A stretch of DNA of 64,000 nucleotides from Saccharopolyspora hordei. GTDB lineage: Bacteria > Actinomycetota > Actinomycetes > Mycobacteriales > Pseudonocardiaceae. Below, one piece after another: positions 1 to 9,163 of the stretch. Positions within the stretch are counted from its first letter, which is position 1, and the number at the start of each line of letters is the position of its first letter. Both the position numbers and the translations under genes were made by a program. The stretch spans positions 5,287,501 to 5,351,500 of the forward strand of contig NZ_JACCFJ010000001.1 in NCBI RefSeq assembly GCF_013410345.1, read 5' to 3'. A model generated the notes under the pieces. That model did no database searches, was not told where the DNA came from, and saw only the letters and a program-made list of their open reading frames with translations.

Positions 1-389
1 AAGAACACACCCACACCATCACCCACGACAAACCAACGCCGTGAAGCTCCGGGGAGCATTTCCCTCTGTCTTGTCGGGCGCGCCCAATCTACCACTCGAT
101 CGTGGGAGCTCGGTTCGCGACCCCGCCAGGCCCGTTCCGGATCTCTCCGGCCCGTGTCGCGCTGACGGGGAATACTTTACAGACCCCCGAACACCCCATG
201 AACACCACCCCCCCTTGAAGGTCATCGTCGCAGGTCAGCGGTGATCTCCCGGGCTCAGCGCCGTAGCGCGTCCGCGGTGTGCGCGCCAGCCCTGTCCCTG
301 TCCCCGTTCGTGTGGTCCTGCTTCGTCGCCAGGCCCGGTCCCGATCACGCAGGTAGCCTCCCAGGCGACCGTCAGAACGGGGGTACGCA
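1..389. other. Leading non-coding stretch
   Basis: No credible gene is seen here. The short open frames lack a good ribosome binding site and have no recognisable product. The stretch around 176-215 is C-rich. It may hold the promoter of the small gene starting at 390, but no clear -35/-10 pair is visible. Confidence 0.5.
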
Positions 390-587
390 GTGGACTCGAC
401 GCCGATCTACACCGAGCTGCGAAAGACTCTGATGGACCCGGAGGACCGCAACTGGGGCCCGAGCGCCCCTCCGGAGTTCGCCGCCGCCCTGACGGACCGC
501 GCCGACCGGAACAAGGCCGAGTCGAAGAAGTCGGCGCGCGCCACCAGCCAGCGCACCCGGTCCCGGCGCCACCGCGCCGAGGACTGA
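390..587 (+). CDS. Small hypothetical protein, 65 aa
   Basis: I do not recognise this family. The frame starts with GTG preceded by a G-rich stretch about 8 nt upstream, and it shows the strong third-position G/C bias of real genes here. The N-terminal half is acidic with aromatic residues (MDSTPIYTELR, then DPEDRNWGP). The C-terminal third is very basic (KKSARATSQRTRSRRHR), which suggests a nucleic-acid or membrane contact tail. It is convergent with the ABC transporter operon, with only 7 nt between the stop codons. It could instead be the last gene of a transcript starting left of the window. Confidence 0.55.
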   Translation: MDSTPIYTELRKTLMDPEDRNWGPSAPPEFAAALTDRADRNKAESKKSARATSQRTRSRRHRAED

Positions 588-594
588 CCCCGCG

Positions 595-2184
595 TCACCC
601 CACCAGCCGGCGTGCGCGCTGCCGCTCCGGGTCCGGCACCGGAGCCGCTGCCAGCAACCGCTGCGTGTACGCGTGCTGCGGGTCGCCGAGCACCTGCGCC
701 CGGTCGCCCTGCTCCACGACCTTCCCGCGGTGCATGACGGCCACCCGGCGCGCGAGCAGGTTCACCACGGCCAGGTCGTGGCTGATGAACAAGCAGCTGA
801 AGCGCAACCGGGCCTGCAACGACTGGAACAGCTCCAGCACCGCGTCCTGCACCGAGACGTCCAGCGCGCTGGTCGGTTCGTCGGCGATCAGCAGTTCCGG
901 CTCCAGCGCCAACGCCCGCGCGATGCTCACGCGCTGCCGCTGACCACCGGAGAGTTCGTGCGGGTAGCGCCGGCGCATCGCGGCCCCCAGCTCGACCGCC
1001 TCCAGCAGGGCGTCGACGCGGTCGTCGAGTTCCCGTCCCCGGGCGACGCGGTGCAGGCGCAGCGGCTCGGCGATGCTGTCCGCGATGGTCATCCGCGGGT
1101 CCAGCGACGAGCCCGGGTCCTGGAAGACGATGCCGATGCCACGCCGCAGCGGGCGCAGCCGACGGGCCGACAGGTGGCTGATGTCCTGGCCGTTCAGCAC
1201 GATCCGGCCCTCGGTCGGGGTGAGCAGGCGGGCGACGCACTTGCCCACGGTGGACTTGCCCGACCCGGACTCGCCGACCAGCGCCAGGACCTCCCCGCGG
1301 CCGATGGTCAGCGACACGCCGTCCACCGCGCGGTGGCTGCCGTAGCTGACCACCAGGTCCTCCACGGCCAGCACCGGTTCGGCGGGTTCGGTCTCCTCGC
1401 GCCGCCCGACCTCCAGCTTGGGCACGGCCGCGAGCAGCGCTTCGGTGTACTCGTGCTGCGGGGCGCGGAACAGGTCGCCGACCGCGGCCTGCTCGACCAC
1501 CTCGCCGCGGTACATCACCACGACCCGGTCGGCGAGGTCGGCGACCACGCCCATGTCGTGGGTGATCAGCAGGATCGTGGTGCCCAACCGCTCCCGCAGG
1601 TCGCGCAGCAGCGCGAGGATCTCGGCCTGCACCGTCACGTCCAGCGCGGTGGTGGGCTCGTCGGCGATGAGCACCTTGGGCTCGCAGGCCAGCGCCATCG
1701 CGATCACCACGCGCTGCCGCTGCCCGCCGGAGAGCTGGTGCGGGTAGTGCTTGAGCCGCCGCTCCGGGTCCGGGATGCCGACCAGCTCGAGCAGCTCCAC
1801 CGCGCGCTCCCGGGCCTGCGCGGCGGAGGTGTCCCGGTGCAGGCGGATGGCCTCGACGAGCTGCCAACCGATGGTGAACACCGGGTTCAGCGAGGTCATC
1901 GGCTCCTGGAACACCATCGCGACGTCCTTGCCGCGGACCCGGCGCAGGTCCTGCTCGCCCAGCGCGACACCGTCGAGCTCGATGCGTCCGGTGACCTCGG
2001 CGGTGGGCGGGAGCAGGCCGAGCGCGGACATCGCGGTGACGCTCTTGCCGGAGCCGGACTCGCCGACCACGGCCAGCACCTCGCCGGGTGCGACGCCGAA
2101 GCTGACACCCCGGACGGCCTCGGTGACCCCCTCCTCGGTGTGGAAGCGCACCCGCAGGTCGGTGAAGGACAGCACGTCGGTCAT
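595..2184 (-). CDS. Oligopeptide-type ABC transporter, double ATPase (DppD-DppF fusion)
   Basis: This 529-aa protein powers the peptide-type importer encoded just upstream. It holds two complete ABC ATPase domains in one chain, where many importers use two separate proteins. The first Walker A (GESGSGKS) is at residues 41-48 and the second ([12 protein letters not shown]) near residue 303. Each is followed by an LSGGQRQR signature and an ADEPT Walker B. The ATG at 2184 overlaps the stop of the upstream permease in ATGA, so the two are probably translationally coupled. Frame continues open upstream of this ATG, but that part is a shadow of the permease gene. Substrate (peptide, nickel, opine or sugar) cannot be told from the ATPase. 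Confidence 0.93.
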   Translation of the reverse strand: MTDVLSFTDLRVRFHTEEGVTEAVRGVSFGVAPGEVLAVVGESGSGKSVTAMSALGLLPPTAEVTGRIELDGVALGEQDLRRVRGKDVAMVFQEPMTSLNPVFTIGWQLVEAIRLHRDTSAAQARERAVELLELVGIPDPERRLKHYPHQLSGGQRQRVVIAMALACEPKVLIADEPTTALDVTVQAEILALLRDLRERLGTTILLITHDMGVVADLADRVVVMYRGEVVEQAAVGDLFRAPQHEYTEALLAAVPKLEVGRREETEPAEPVLAVEDLVVSYGSHRAVDGVSLTIGRGEVLALVGESGSGKSTVGKCVARLLTPTEGRIVLNGQDISHLSARRLRPLRRGIGIVFQDPGSSLDPRMTIADSIAEPLRLHRVARGRELDDRVDALLEAVELGAAMRRRYPHELSGGQRQRVSIARALALEPELLIADEPTSALDVSVQDAVLELFQSLQARLRFSCLFISHDLAVVNLLARRVAVMHRGKVVEQGDRAQVLGDPQHAYTQRLLAAAPVPDPERQRARRLVG

Positions 2185-3050
2185 CGGTTCCCCTTCGGGT
2201 CCAGGGCGTCCCGCAGGCCGTCGCCGAGCAGGTTGAAGCCGAGGGTGGCGAGCACCACCGCGATGCCCGGGAAGACCACCAGCCACGGGGCCTGCGCGAA
2301 GTAGGTCTGCGCGGCGGAGAGCATCACGCCCAGCGACGGGGTGGGCGGTTGCACGCCGAGGCCGAGGAAGGACAGCAGCGCCTCGCCGATGATCGCCTGC
2401 GGGACGGCCACCGTGACCTGCACCAGCAGCGCGTTCACCGAGTTCGGCAGGATGTGCCGGAACATCGCCGTGGTGCCGCGCGCCCCGGCTGCGACGCTGG
2501 CGGCCACGTAGTCCTCGCCGGCCAGCCGCAGCGCCTCCCCGCGGACGACCCGGACCAGGTTCGGCACCTGGGACAGGCCGATCGCGATGGCGGCGTTCAC
2601 CATCGACGCGCCGAGCACCGCCGCCAGCCCGACCGCCAGCACCAGGAACGGGAAGGCCAGCAGGGTGTCGGTGATGCGGGAGACGACGGAGTCGACGACA
2701 CCGCGGTAGTACCCGGCGACCAGGCCCAGCGGCACGGCCACCACCACCGCGAGCAGCACCGACAGCACGCCCACCACGATCGAGGCGCGGATGCCGTGGA
2801 AGACGCGGGAGAGCTGGTCCCGGCCCAGCTCGTCGCTGCCCAGCGGGGCGGCCAGCGACGGCTGCTGCAGCACGTCGTCGAAGTTCACCGCGGCCGGGTC
2901 GCTCGGCGCGATCAGCGGAGCGGTCAGCGCCACCAGCACGAACAGCACGGAGAGGACGAGACCGGCGACGCCGGTGCGGTGCCGCAGCAGGCGGCGCAGC
3001 ACGCGGCGGGACCCGCTCGTGCGGGGCAGATCGGCCACCGGCAGGGTCAT
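2181..3050 (-). CDS. ABC transporter permease, DppC-like
   Basis: This 289-aa integral membrane protein is one of two pore subunits of the peptide-type importer. It has the N-terminal leader helix of DppC/OppC (residues about 25-47, VAGLVLSVLFVLVALTAPLI) and then a BPD_transp_1 domain. The cytoplasmic EAA loop (EDYVAASVAAGARG) contacts the ATPase. The C-terminus [14 protein letters not shown] is typical of the family, so the chain is full length. Its ATG overlaps the stop of the DppB-like gene, and its stop overlaps the start of the ATPase gene, giving an unbroken chain of ATGA junctions. Confidence 0.93.
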   Translation of the reverse strand: MTLPVADLPRTSGSRRVLRRLLRHRTGVAGLVLSVLFVLVALTAPLIAPSDPAAVNFDDVLQQPSLAAPLGSDELGRDQLSRVFHGIRASIVVGVLSVLLAVVVAVPLGLVAGYYRGVVDSVVSRITDTLLAFPFLVLAVGLAAVLGASMVNAAIAIGLSQVPNLVRVVRGEALRLAGEDYVAASVAAGARGTTAMFRHILPNSVNALLVQVTVAVPQAIIGEALLSFLGLGVQPPTPSLGVMLSAAQTYFAQAPWLVVFPGIAVVLATLGFNLLGDGLRDALDPKGNR

Positions 3051-4006
3051 GCCGCACCTCCACGGACTCGAATGCGCGGGTCCACGACCGAGTAGAGCAG
3101 GTCGACGAGCAGGTTGACCACGATGTAGCCGACCGCGCTGACCAGCACCGCGGCCTGGATGACCGGGTAGTCGCGGGTGAACACGGCATCGACCATCAAC
3201 TTGCCGAAGCCGGGGAGCACGAAGATCTGCTCGGTGACCACCGCACCGGAGACGAGGGTGCCGAGCTGCAGGCCGAGGATGGTGAGCACGGTGATCAGGC
3301 TGTTGCGCAGGCCGTGCACGGCGACCACCCGCCACTCCCCCGCGCCCTTGGCGCGCGCGGTGCGCACGTAGTCGGAGCTCAGCGCGTCCAGCATGGACGA
3401 TCGCACCTGCCGCATCAGCACCGCGGCGAGCCCGCTGCCGAGCACGAACGCCGGCATGACCAGCCGCGCGAGGTTGCCCAGCGGTGATGCGGTGAACGGC
3501 ACGAAGCCCGAGGCGGGCAGCCAGCCGAGGCCGACGGCGAAGACCAGCACGCACATCAGGCCGAGCCAGAAGTTCGGGATGGACAGCCCGAACAGCGAGA
3601 TCCCGTTGCCCAGCCAGTCCAGCACCCCGCCGCGGCGGACCGCCGCGAGCACGCCGGTGGTCAGGCCGATCAGCGCGGCGAACAGCAGGCTCAGCACGGC
3701 GAGTTCGAGGGTGACCGGCAGCCGGCTGAGGATGATCTCGCCGATCGGCAGCCCGGTCTGCGCCGACTCGCCGAGGTCGCCCTGCAGGGCCCGGCCGACC
3801 CAGTTCAGGTACTGCACGTGGACCGGCTGGTCGAGCAGGTAGGCGCGGCGGATCTCCTCGATGGCGGCGTCGTCGGCTTCGGCACCGGCCAGCGCGACGG
3901 CCGGGTCACCGGGCAGCGCGCGCAGGCCCGCGAACACGACGAGCGAGACCAGCACCAGCGTCACCAGCGACTGCAGGACGCGGTTGAGCGCGTAGCTGCG
4001 CAGCAT
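3047..4006 (-). CDS. ABC transporter permease, DppB-like
   Basis: This 319-aa protein is the second pore subunit. It has the usual DppB layout: a first helix right at the N-terminus (residues about 10-30), a periplasm-side loop containing DQPVHVQYLNWVGRALQGDL, then five further membrane segments with an EAA motif (SDYVRTARAKGAGEW). The C-terminus YSVVDPRIRVRGG matches the family end. The ATG at 4006 lies 1 nt after the stop codon of the binding-protein gene, so the operon order is binding protein, DppB, DppC, ATPase. Confidence 0.93.
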   Translation of the reverse strand: MLRSYALNRVLQSLVTLVLVSLVVFAGLRALPGDPAVALAGAEADDAAIEEIRRAYLLDQPVHVQYLNWVGRALQGDLGESAQTGLPIGEIILSRLPVTLELAVLSLLFAALIGLTTGVLAAVRRGGVLDWLGNGISLFGLSIPNFWLGLMCVLVFAVGLGWLPASGFVPFTASPLGNLARLVMPAFVLGSGLAAVLMRQVRSSMLDALSSDYVRTARAKGAGEWRVVAVHGLRNSLITVLTILGLQLGTLVSGAVVTEQIFVLPGFGKLMVDAVFTRDYPVIQAAVLVSAVGYIVVNLLVDLLYSVVDPRIRVRGGAA

Positions 4007-4007
4007 C

Positions 4008-5624
4008 TCAACTCCCGGACTCGACGAAACCGGCGGTCTTCAGCCGCATGATCCCGTCGGGGTAGACCTCGACACCGGCCATGTCGGCGGTGTGCGCGGT
4101 GTAGTACTGCTGGCGGTACAGGTAGATGACGTTGTTCCGCTGCTGGAGCTGCTGGACCACCTGCTCGTAGAGCCGCCGGCGGCGGTCGGTGTCCTGCTCG
4201 GCGGCGGCCTGCGCGAGCAGCGCGTCGACCTCCGGCGTCGCGGCGCCGCTGTAGTTCTGCGCCGCGCCCGAGGCGTGCATGCCGGTGATGTTGCCGTCCG
4301 GGTCGGGACGACCGGACCAGCCGATCAGGAAGGTCTGGAAGCGGCCCTTCTTGCCCGCGGAGATCGCGCTGGTGGACTCGCTCGGGCGCAGCACCACGTC
4401 GAAGCCGGCCTCGGCGGCCATGGCCTGGATGACCTGGCCGACGCGGCTGGTCGAGGAGTCGTTCTGCAGCAGCAGTTCCACGCGCAGCGGGGTGCGCACG
4501 CCGGCCTCGGCGAGCAGCTGCCGGGCGCGGGCGACGTCGTGCGGCGGGCAGGCCTGCGTCACCGGGGTGGCGAACTCGCTGGTCGGCGGGATCGGCCCGC
4601 AGGCGGGCTGGTAGAGGCCGTTGAAGGCGATGCGGTTGAGCGTCTCGCGGTCGATGGCCAGCGACAACGCCTCCCGCACCCGCGGGTCGTCGGCCAGCGG
4701 ACCGTCCACGTGGCCGTGCTCGCCGTCGACGTTGCCGACGTTGACGGTGATGCCCATGTACTGGATGGACGGTTGGTTGAGCAGCACCAGGTCGCGCTCG
4801 CGGGAGACCACCGGCACGTCCGGCGGGCCGACCTCCCAGACCACGTCGAACTCGCCGGAGCGCAGGTTGGCGATGCGGATGTTGTCGTCCGGGACCGCCT
4901 TGTAGACCAGCCGGTCCAGGCGCACCGCGTCGCGGTCGTAGTAGAACTCGCTGCGCTCCAGCACGATCCGGTCCTGGGCGACGCGTTCGACGAACTTGAA
5001 GGGGCCGACGCAGACCGGGTCGTCGGAGAAGTCCTCGCCGAGCTCGTCCAGCTTCGCCGGGGACATGACCATGCCGGCGCGGTCGGCGAGCACGGTGGTC
5101 AGCGGGGCGGACGGCTGCGCGAGCCGCAGCCGCACGGTGGTCGGGTCGACGACCTCGACGGACTCGACCGCGGTGAGCTCGGAGCGGCGGCCCGAGGACG
5201 GCAGCTCGCGGTGCCGGTCCAGGCTCTTCTTCACCGCGGCGGCGTCGAACGGGGTGCCGTCGTTGAACAGCACGCCGGTGCGCAGCGGGATGGTGAGCTC
5301 CCGGCCGTCCGGGGAGGTGCGCGGGAGCTCGGCGGCGAGCTGCGGCACCGGGCGGCCGGCCGGGTCGACGTCGTAGAGCTTCTCGCACATGCTGCTGAAG
5401 ACCTGCCGCCCGGCCAGCGTGGTGGCCAGGGTCGGGTCCAGCTTGTCCGGCTCCTGGTCCAGCGCGATCACGGCTTCGCCGCCGCGCACGGTGGGGGCCT
5501 GCACCGAGGCGCGCAGCTGACCGGCGGTCTGCTCGACGTCGACCAGCGGGCTGCACCCGGTCGCGGCCACTGCCAGGGTCAGCAGTGCTGCTGCCGGTGC
5601 GGTACGTCTGACTCGCGTCGCCAC
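4008..5624 (-). CDS. Substrate-binding lipoprotein of peptide-type ABC transporter (SBP_bac_5)
   Basis: This 538-aa protein captures the substrate outside the membrane. A GTG start gives a lipoprotein signal peptide: basic residues 4-7, a hydrophobic core, and a lipobox ending in ATGC with the lipid-bearing Cys at residue 24. The mature part has SBP_bac_5 hallmarks, such as ELTIPLRTGVLFNDGTPFDA (residues about 110-130) and a hinge with VREALSLAIDRETL. It is the first gene of the four-gene importer operon. Promoter signals must lie in 5625-5739. SBP_bac_5 members bind peptides, nickel, heme or sugars, and nothing here decides which. Confidence 0.92.
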   Translation of the reverse strand: MATRVRRTAPAAALLTLAVAATGCSPLVDVEQTAGQLRASVQAPTVRGGEAVIALDQEPDKLDPTLATTLAGRQVFSSMCEKLYDVDPAGRPVPQLAAELPRTSPDGRELTIPLRTGVLFNDGTPFDAAAVKKSLDRHRELPSSGRRSELTAVESVEVVDPTTVRLRLAQPSAPLTTVLADRAGMVMSPAKLDELGEDFSDDPVCVGPFKFVERVAQDRIVLERSEFYYDRDAVRLDRLVYKAVPDDNIRIANLRSGEFDVVWEVGPPDVPVVSRERDLVLLNQPSIQYMGITVNVGNVDGEHGHVDGPLADDPRVREALSLAIDRETLNRIAFNGLYQPACGPIPPTSEFATPVTQACPPHDVARARQLLAEAGVRTPLRVELLLQNDSSTSRVGQVIQAMAAEAGFDVVLRPSESTSAISAGKKGRFQTFLIGWSGRPDPDGNITGMHASGAAQNYSGAATPEVDALLAQAAAEQDTDRRRRLYEQVVQQLQQRNNVIYLYRQQYYTAHTADMAGVEVYPDGIMRLKTAGFVESGS

Positions 5625-5739
5625 CCGGGCCTCCCGCCAGCACGAGGGGTAGGAACGCGAAAACCGTAAGCGTCCGCGATCACGAAGTCCACACTCGTGA
5701 TCGTTCCGCCACCGGCCCGGGACGCGGGCGTGGAGCGGG

Positions 5740-6174
5740 TCAGTCGACCGCGGAGGAGAACAGCGGCAGCGAGACCGCCGAGACCTGGGGCGGCTCCTTC
5801 TTCTTCGCCGGCTGCTGCGCCGCGGGCGGGTCGAAGCGCGGTTCGGGTTCGGCGACCTCGGGCTTCGGCTCGGGCTGCTCGGCGGCCTTCTTGCTGAGCT
5901 TCTCGCGGGTGCGCTGGGCGGCGCCGCGGATCTGCTCGGTGAGCTGCTTGTTGGCGCGCCGGGCCTGCTCCTCCTCGCGCGCGGTGCGGGCAGCGGCCGG
6001 CTTCGGCGTGCGGGCGGCCTCGATGTAGCGGCCGAGGGTGGCGCGGAGGTGTCGTTCGTGCTCGTCGTTCAGGTCGATTTCGTACGTCACACCGTCCAAC
6101 GCGAAGGTGACGGTGTGGTTGGCTGGGGACCCGTCGATGTCGTCGACGAGTTCGACCTGAATCCGCTCGGCCAT
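5740..6174 (-). CDS. Lsr2-like protein lacking the C-terminal DNA-binding domain
   Basis: The N-terminal 60 residues (MAERIQVELVDDIDGSPAN..., TFALDGVTYEIDLN) match the Lsr2 beta-sheet dimerisation domain closely. The rest differs from canonical Lsr2: a charged helix (AREEEQARRANKQL), then a Pro/Glu/Lys-rich low-complexity tail. The Arg-Gly-Arg AT-hook-like motif and its flanking helix are absent. The protein is 144 aa against about 110 for the family. It could form mixed dimers with the complete Lsr2 encoded head to head and modulate its bridging of DNA; that is inference. ATG 6174 was chosen because it gives the exact conserved N-terminus. Confidence 0.85.
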   Translation of the reverse strand: MAERIQVELVDDIDGSPANHTVTFALDGVTYEIDLNDEHERHLRATLGRYIEAARTPKPAAARTAREEEQARRANKQLTEQIRGAAQRTREKLSKKAAEQPEPKPEVAEPEPRFDPPAAQQPAKKKEPPQVSAVSLPLFSSAVD

Positions 6175-6536
6175 GATCACCTGTCTCGGGAACGTGCCCC
6201 GCCTCGATCTGCGACACCCGCAGGCGAGACTACTGCGAGTCCCGCCCACGTTGTAGCACGTGGCATCTCAGTTGTCTCGCACCCAACCATAGAACAGCGT
6301 CCCCACCTGCTGTTGACCGCCAGGCGGGTCAGTGCTGCGGCCGGGCGGGCGACACCCCTGCCGGAAACGCTCAGTAACCGCGACGGACCGATCGGCGGAA
6401 AGTAATGCAGGGCACATCCGGAAAGACTCCGACGGCGGGTGGAACATTCTTCGCGCCATCGTTTATCGTTCGCTCGCTCTTCTCCGCACGCGTGGCGCGG
6501 AGAAGGAGGGGAATCGAGCCTGAATCGAGGGTTACC
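6175..6536. other. Divergent intergenic region between two lsr2-family genes
   Basis: This 362-bp region holds no supported gene and must contain the promoters of both lsr2-family genes. It is less GC-rich than the genes around it, for example GTTTATCGTT near 6460. A perfect 6-bp inverted repeat CCACGT-N6-ACGTGG lies at 6246-6263. A second, stronger one sits at 6479-6505 and is listed separately. Lsr2 of other actinobacteria can bind its own AT-richer promoter, so autoregulation is likely but is inferred. Confidence 0.5.
6479..6505 (+). promoter_or_regulatory. Leader hairpin upstream of lsr2
   Basis: A perfect 9-bp stem (CTTCTCCGC / GCGGAGAAG) with a 9-nt loop ends 31 nt before the lsr2 start codon. 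If it lies in the transcript it would be a 5' leader structure. If it is upstream of +1 it could be an operator. No run of T follows, so it is not a classical terminator. Confidence 0.45.
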
Positions 6537-6881
6537 GTGGCGCAGAAAGTCACCGTTCAGCTCGTCGACGATGTCGACGGCACACCAGCCGACACCACCG
6601 TCGAGTTCGCCTTGGACGGGGTGAGCTACGTAATTGACTTGTCCGCGGAGAATGCCGCGAAACTGCGCGACTCCTTGGCGTCTTTCGTGGCGCACGCTCG
6701 GCGTACGGGCGGGCGCAAGCGGACCGGCGGCAAGGCGGGCAAGTCGTCGAGCACTCCCACGGCGGCCGACCGGGAACGCAACCAGGCGATTCGGGAATGG
6801 GCCCGGAAACAGGGCATGCAGGTTTCCGACCGGGGGCGCATTCCGGCCGAGATCGTCGAGGCTTACGACAACGCACAGTGA
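6537..6881 (+). CDS. lsr2: Lsr2 nucleoid-associated protein
   Basis: Lsr2 is the actinobacterial H-NS analogue, a DNA-bridging silencer of AT-rich and horizontally acquired DNA. The GTG at 6537 gives the canonical [17 protein letters not shown]-terminus and has GAGGG 5 nt upstream. Earlier in-frame starts would add an unrelated basic leader. The 114-aa chain has the dimerisation domain (1-57), a basic Gly/Lys linker (58-75) and the DNA-binding domain, with the minor-groove Arg-Gly-Arg at residues 99-101 ([10 protein letters not shown]). Length and motifs are those of a complete, functional protein. It is divergent from the tail-less paralogue at 5740-6174. Confidence 0.97.
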   Translation: MAQKVTVQLVDDVDGTPADTTVEFALDGVSYVIDLSAENAAKLRDSLASFVAHARRTGGRKRTGGKAGKSSSTPTAADRERNQAIREWARKQGMQVSDRGRIPAEIVEAYDNAQ

Positions 6882-6963
6882 GTGCGGAGCGGACGGCCGG
6901 TGAGCTACCGGCGGCGCACCGGCCGCCCGCGGAAGTGGTTCACGACTCCTCGTGGTCGCGCGG

Positions 6964-7899
6964 TCACCGATCGGCAATTGCCCCGCGCGGCTGTCCGGCC
7001 AGGAAGTCGGTGATTTCCTGACGGGTCGGCATCGAACTGCTGGCACCGGTGCGCTGCACGGACACCGCCGAGCCCGCGGAGGCCAGGCGCATCGCCTCGG
7101 GCACGTCGGCGCCCTCGCCGAGCGCGGCGCTGAGCACGCCGACGTAGGTGTCCCCGGCGGCCGTGGTGTCGACCGCCTCGACCGGGAAGCTCGGCACCTC
7201 CACCCGTGCCCCGTCCCGGTTGCCGTACAGCGAGCCGCGCGCGCCGAGGGTGATCACCACCTCGGGGACCAGCTCGAGCAGCTCGGCCAGCGCCCGGTCC
7301 GGGTCCTCCGCACCGGCCAGCACCGCCGCCTCGTGCTCGTTGGGCACCAGCAGGTCCACGTTCGACAGGACCTCGGGCGGCAGCTCGGCGGCGGGGGCCG
7401 GGGTGAGCACCACGCGCACCCCGTTGCGACGTCCGGCCGCAGCGGCCGCGGCCACGCCCGGCAACGGGATCTCCAGCTGCAGCAACAGGCTCTGCGACCC
7501 GGCGATGAGCTCCTCGTCGCCCTCGACCAGCCCGTCGACGGTGCCGTTGGCGGCCGGGACCACGACGATCGAGTTGCCGCCCTGGTCGTCCACCACGATG
7601 TGCGCGGTCCCGCTGCGTCCCGGCACCGTCCGCAGGCCGGAGACGTCCACATCGGACTCCGTCAGCACGCGGCGGATCTCGGCGCCGAACTCGTCCGCAC
7701 CGACCGCGCCGATCATGCGGACCGCCGCGCCCGCCTTCGCCGCGGCGAGCGCCTGGTTCGCCCCCTTCCCGCCGGGCACGGTGTGGAACTCCCGCCCGAG
7801 GACGGTCTCGCCGCGCTTCGGGGCGGTGCCCACGTAGGCGACCAGGTCCATGTTGCAGCTGCCGAACACGGCCACAGATGTCGTCACGGGGTTCATCAT
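6964..7899 (-). CDS. rbsK: Ribokinase (PfkB family)
   Basis: Ribokinase phosphorylates D-ribose at O5 with ATP, feeding the pentose phosphate pathway. The 311-aa chain shows the PfkB signature near the N-terminus (GGKGANQALAAAKAG) that binds the sugar. Near the C-terminus is the anion-hole motif with the catalytic Asp, TTAAGDTYVGVLSAAL. The opening FGSCNMDLVAYV matches ribokinases rather than adenosine or fructose kinases. No ribose transporter or RbsD gene is adjacent, so the source may be nucleoside breakdown. Two adjacent ATG codons are possible starts; the first is used here. Confidence 0.9.
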   Translation of the reverse strand: MMNPVTTSVAVFGSCNMDLVAYVGTAPKRGETVLGREFHTVPGGKGANQALAAAKAGAAVRMIGAVGADEFGAEIRRVLTESDVDVSGLRTVPGRSGTAHIVVDDQGGNSIVVVPAANGTVDGLVEGDEELIAGSQSLLLQLEIPLPGVAAAAAAGRRNGVRVVLTPAPAAELPPEVLSNVDLLVPNEHEAAVLAGAEDPDRALAELLELVPEVVITLGARGSLYGNRDGARVEVPSFPVEAVDTTAAGDTYVGVLSAALGEGADVPEAMRLASAGSAVSVQRTGASSSMPTRQEITDFLAGQPRGAIADR

Positions 7900-7988
7900 G
7901 GCTGATGAGCACCCCCGGAACGGTGGACGGGTCCAGGGACGCCCGAGGACGTACCATGCCGACCAACCGGCGAGGAGGGCGAGACGCG

Positions 7989-9059
7989 GTGGACTATGCG
8001 GTGACAGCGGAGCTCGTGCCGCCGAGCAGCGTGGTCGAGCTCGACCTGCTCCAGCAGGAGGGGATCGCGGCCGTGCTGGACCGCCAACTCGCCGTGGTCG
8101 AGGGCGTCACCGGGTCGGGGGATACCGACATCGACGTCCTGGACTACCGCATCACCGTGCACCCGGCCGGCGCCAGCGTGGTGCTGGCGCTCGACGCGCC
8201 CTCGCTGCTGGCCGCCGAGGACGCCGCCGCGTCGGTGCTGCACGAGCTGATCAGCGAGAGCGACGTGCTGGCCGGCTGGTCGGTCGCGCACTCGGAGGTG
8301 CAGATCACCGAGGACGAGTTCAACCGGCTGGCGGCCAGCGACGCCACGGACGCCGTCGACGAGCTGGAGGCGGCCGTCGAGGAGGCGCTGGAGACCTCGT
8401 CGGAGCCCTCCATGGACGCCGGGCAGTGGCGGACCCGGTTCCGCGAGCTGGCTCCGCGGCTGCGGGCGTTCGGGCCGGAGGTGTTCGGCGGCCCGGGCGA
8501 GCAGGCCACGCTGGCCGCCGGGGCGCTGGTGCACGCGGTTCGGGTGGTCACCGACGAGATCTTCTACGACGAGCTGGCGCTGGCGGTGAACAACGCGACC
8601 GTCGCCGACGCGGTCGGCCTGCTGGTGCTGGAGGAGCTGCCGCCCTGCTACGACCACCGCTACGACGCGTTCTTCGCCCGCGCGTTCGCGCTGGCCTCGG
8701 CGCCGGTGGCGGAGCGGCTGACCGAGCCGTCGTGGACGCCGCCGCGGTCGGTCGCCGAGGCGCTGGCGCTGAAGCTGTTCGTCAACGAGGCGCGGGTGGC
8801 GCTGGAGGCCGCCGAGCTGATGAGCTGGACCGACAGCGAGCTGGTGTTCCAGAGCTTCGCCGGCCGGGCTTTCCGCACGGTCGAGCACGACGAGCTGTAC
8901 GAGATCGACCTCCCGCTGGCCGGCGACGTCGAGCCGGAGACCGCGGCGCAGGCCGCGAAGGTGGAGGCCGAGCTGCACTCGCGCGGCCTGGCGTTCGACC
9001 AGTGGTTCACCCCGCTCGACGGCAACCCGCGGCAGCACCCCTACCTGGACTCGCTGTAG
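7989..9059 (+). CDS. Conserved hypothetical protein, 356 aa
   Basis: I do not recognise the family. The GTG at 7989 follows a strong GAGGAGGG ribosome binding site (7972-7979), so longer in-frame versions are rejected. The protein is acidic, without a signal peptide or membrane segment. The N-terminal 100 residues look like an alpha/beta domain (DTDIDVLDYRITVHPAGASVVLALDAPSL split by helices). An acidic helix follows (about residues 115-140), then a mostly helical domain with many aromatic and acidic residues. It starts divergently from ribokinase with 89 bp between the starts, so a shared control region is possible. Confidence 0.7.
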   Translation: MDYAVTAELVPPSSVVELDLLQQEGIAAVLDRQLAVVEGVTGSGDTDIDVLDYRITVHPAGASVVLALDAPSLLAAEDAAASVLHELISESDVLAGWSVAHSEVQITEDEFNRLAASDATDAVDELEAAVEEALETSSEPSMDAGQWRTRFRELAPRLRAFGPEVFGGPGEQATLAAGALVHAVRVVTDEIFYDELALAVNNATVADAVGLLVLEELPPCYDHRYDAFFARAFALASAPVAERLTEPSWTPPRSVAEALALKLFVNEARVALEAAELMSWTDSELVFQSFAGRAFRTVEHDELYEIDLPLAGDVEPETAAQAAKVEAELHSRGLAFDQWFTPLDGNPRQHPYLDSL

Positions 9060-9090
9060 CCCCGGCGCACGGTTCCGCACAGCCCCGCGA

Positions 9091-9139
9091 GGGGTGTTCC
9101 TGTACCGCTCGGTGCTAACGTGCGGTATAGGAATACCGC
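9091..9139. promoter_or_regulatory. Paired palindromic operator upstream of map
   Basis: A perfect 7-bp inverted repeat GCGGTAT-AGGA-ATACCGC occupies 9122-9139. A second copy lies at 9091-9108 (GGGGTGTTCCTGTACCGC); it matches 15 of 18 positions when the first is read on the other strand. The centres are 31 bp apart, about three helical turns, and the second site ends 24 nt before the GTG of the methionine aminopeptidase gene. This is the layout of a two-site repressor operator over the promoter. The regulator is not identifiable from the window. Confidence 0.6.
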
Positions 9140-9163
9140 TACTGCGACTCGCGCGAGGTACCC

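Noticed and set aside
407..1867. Long Arg/Gly/Ala-rich open frames over the ATPase gene
   Set aside because: They are the other reading frames of the double ATPase gene; the product is low-complexity and has no start signal.
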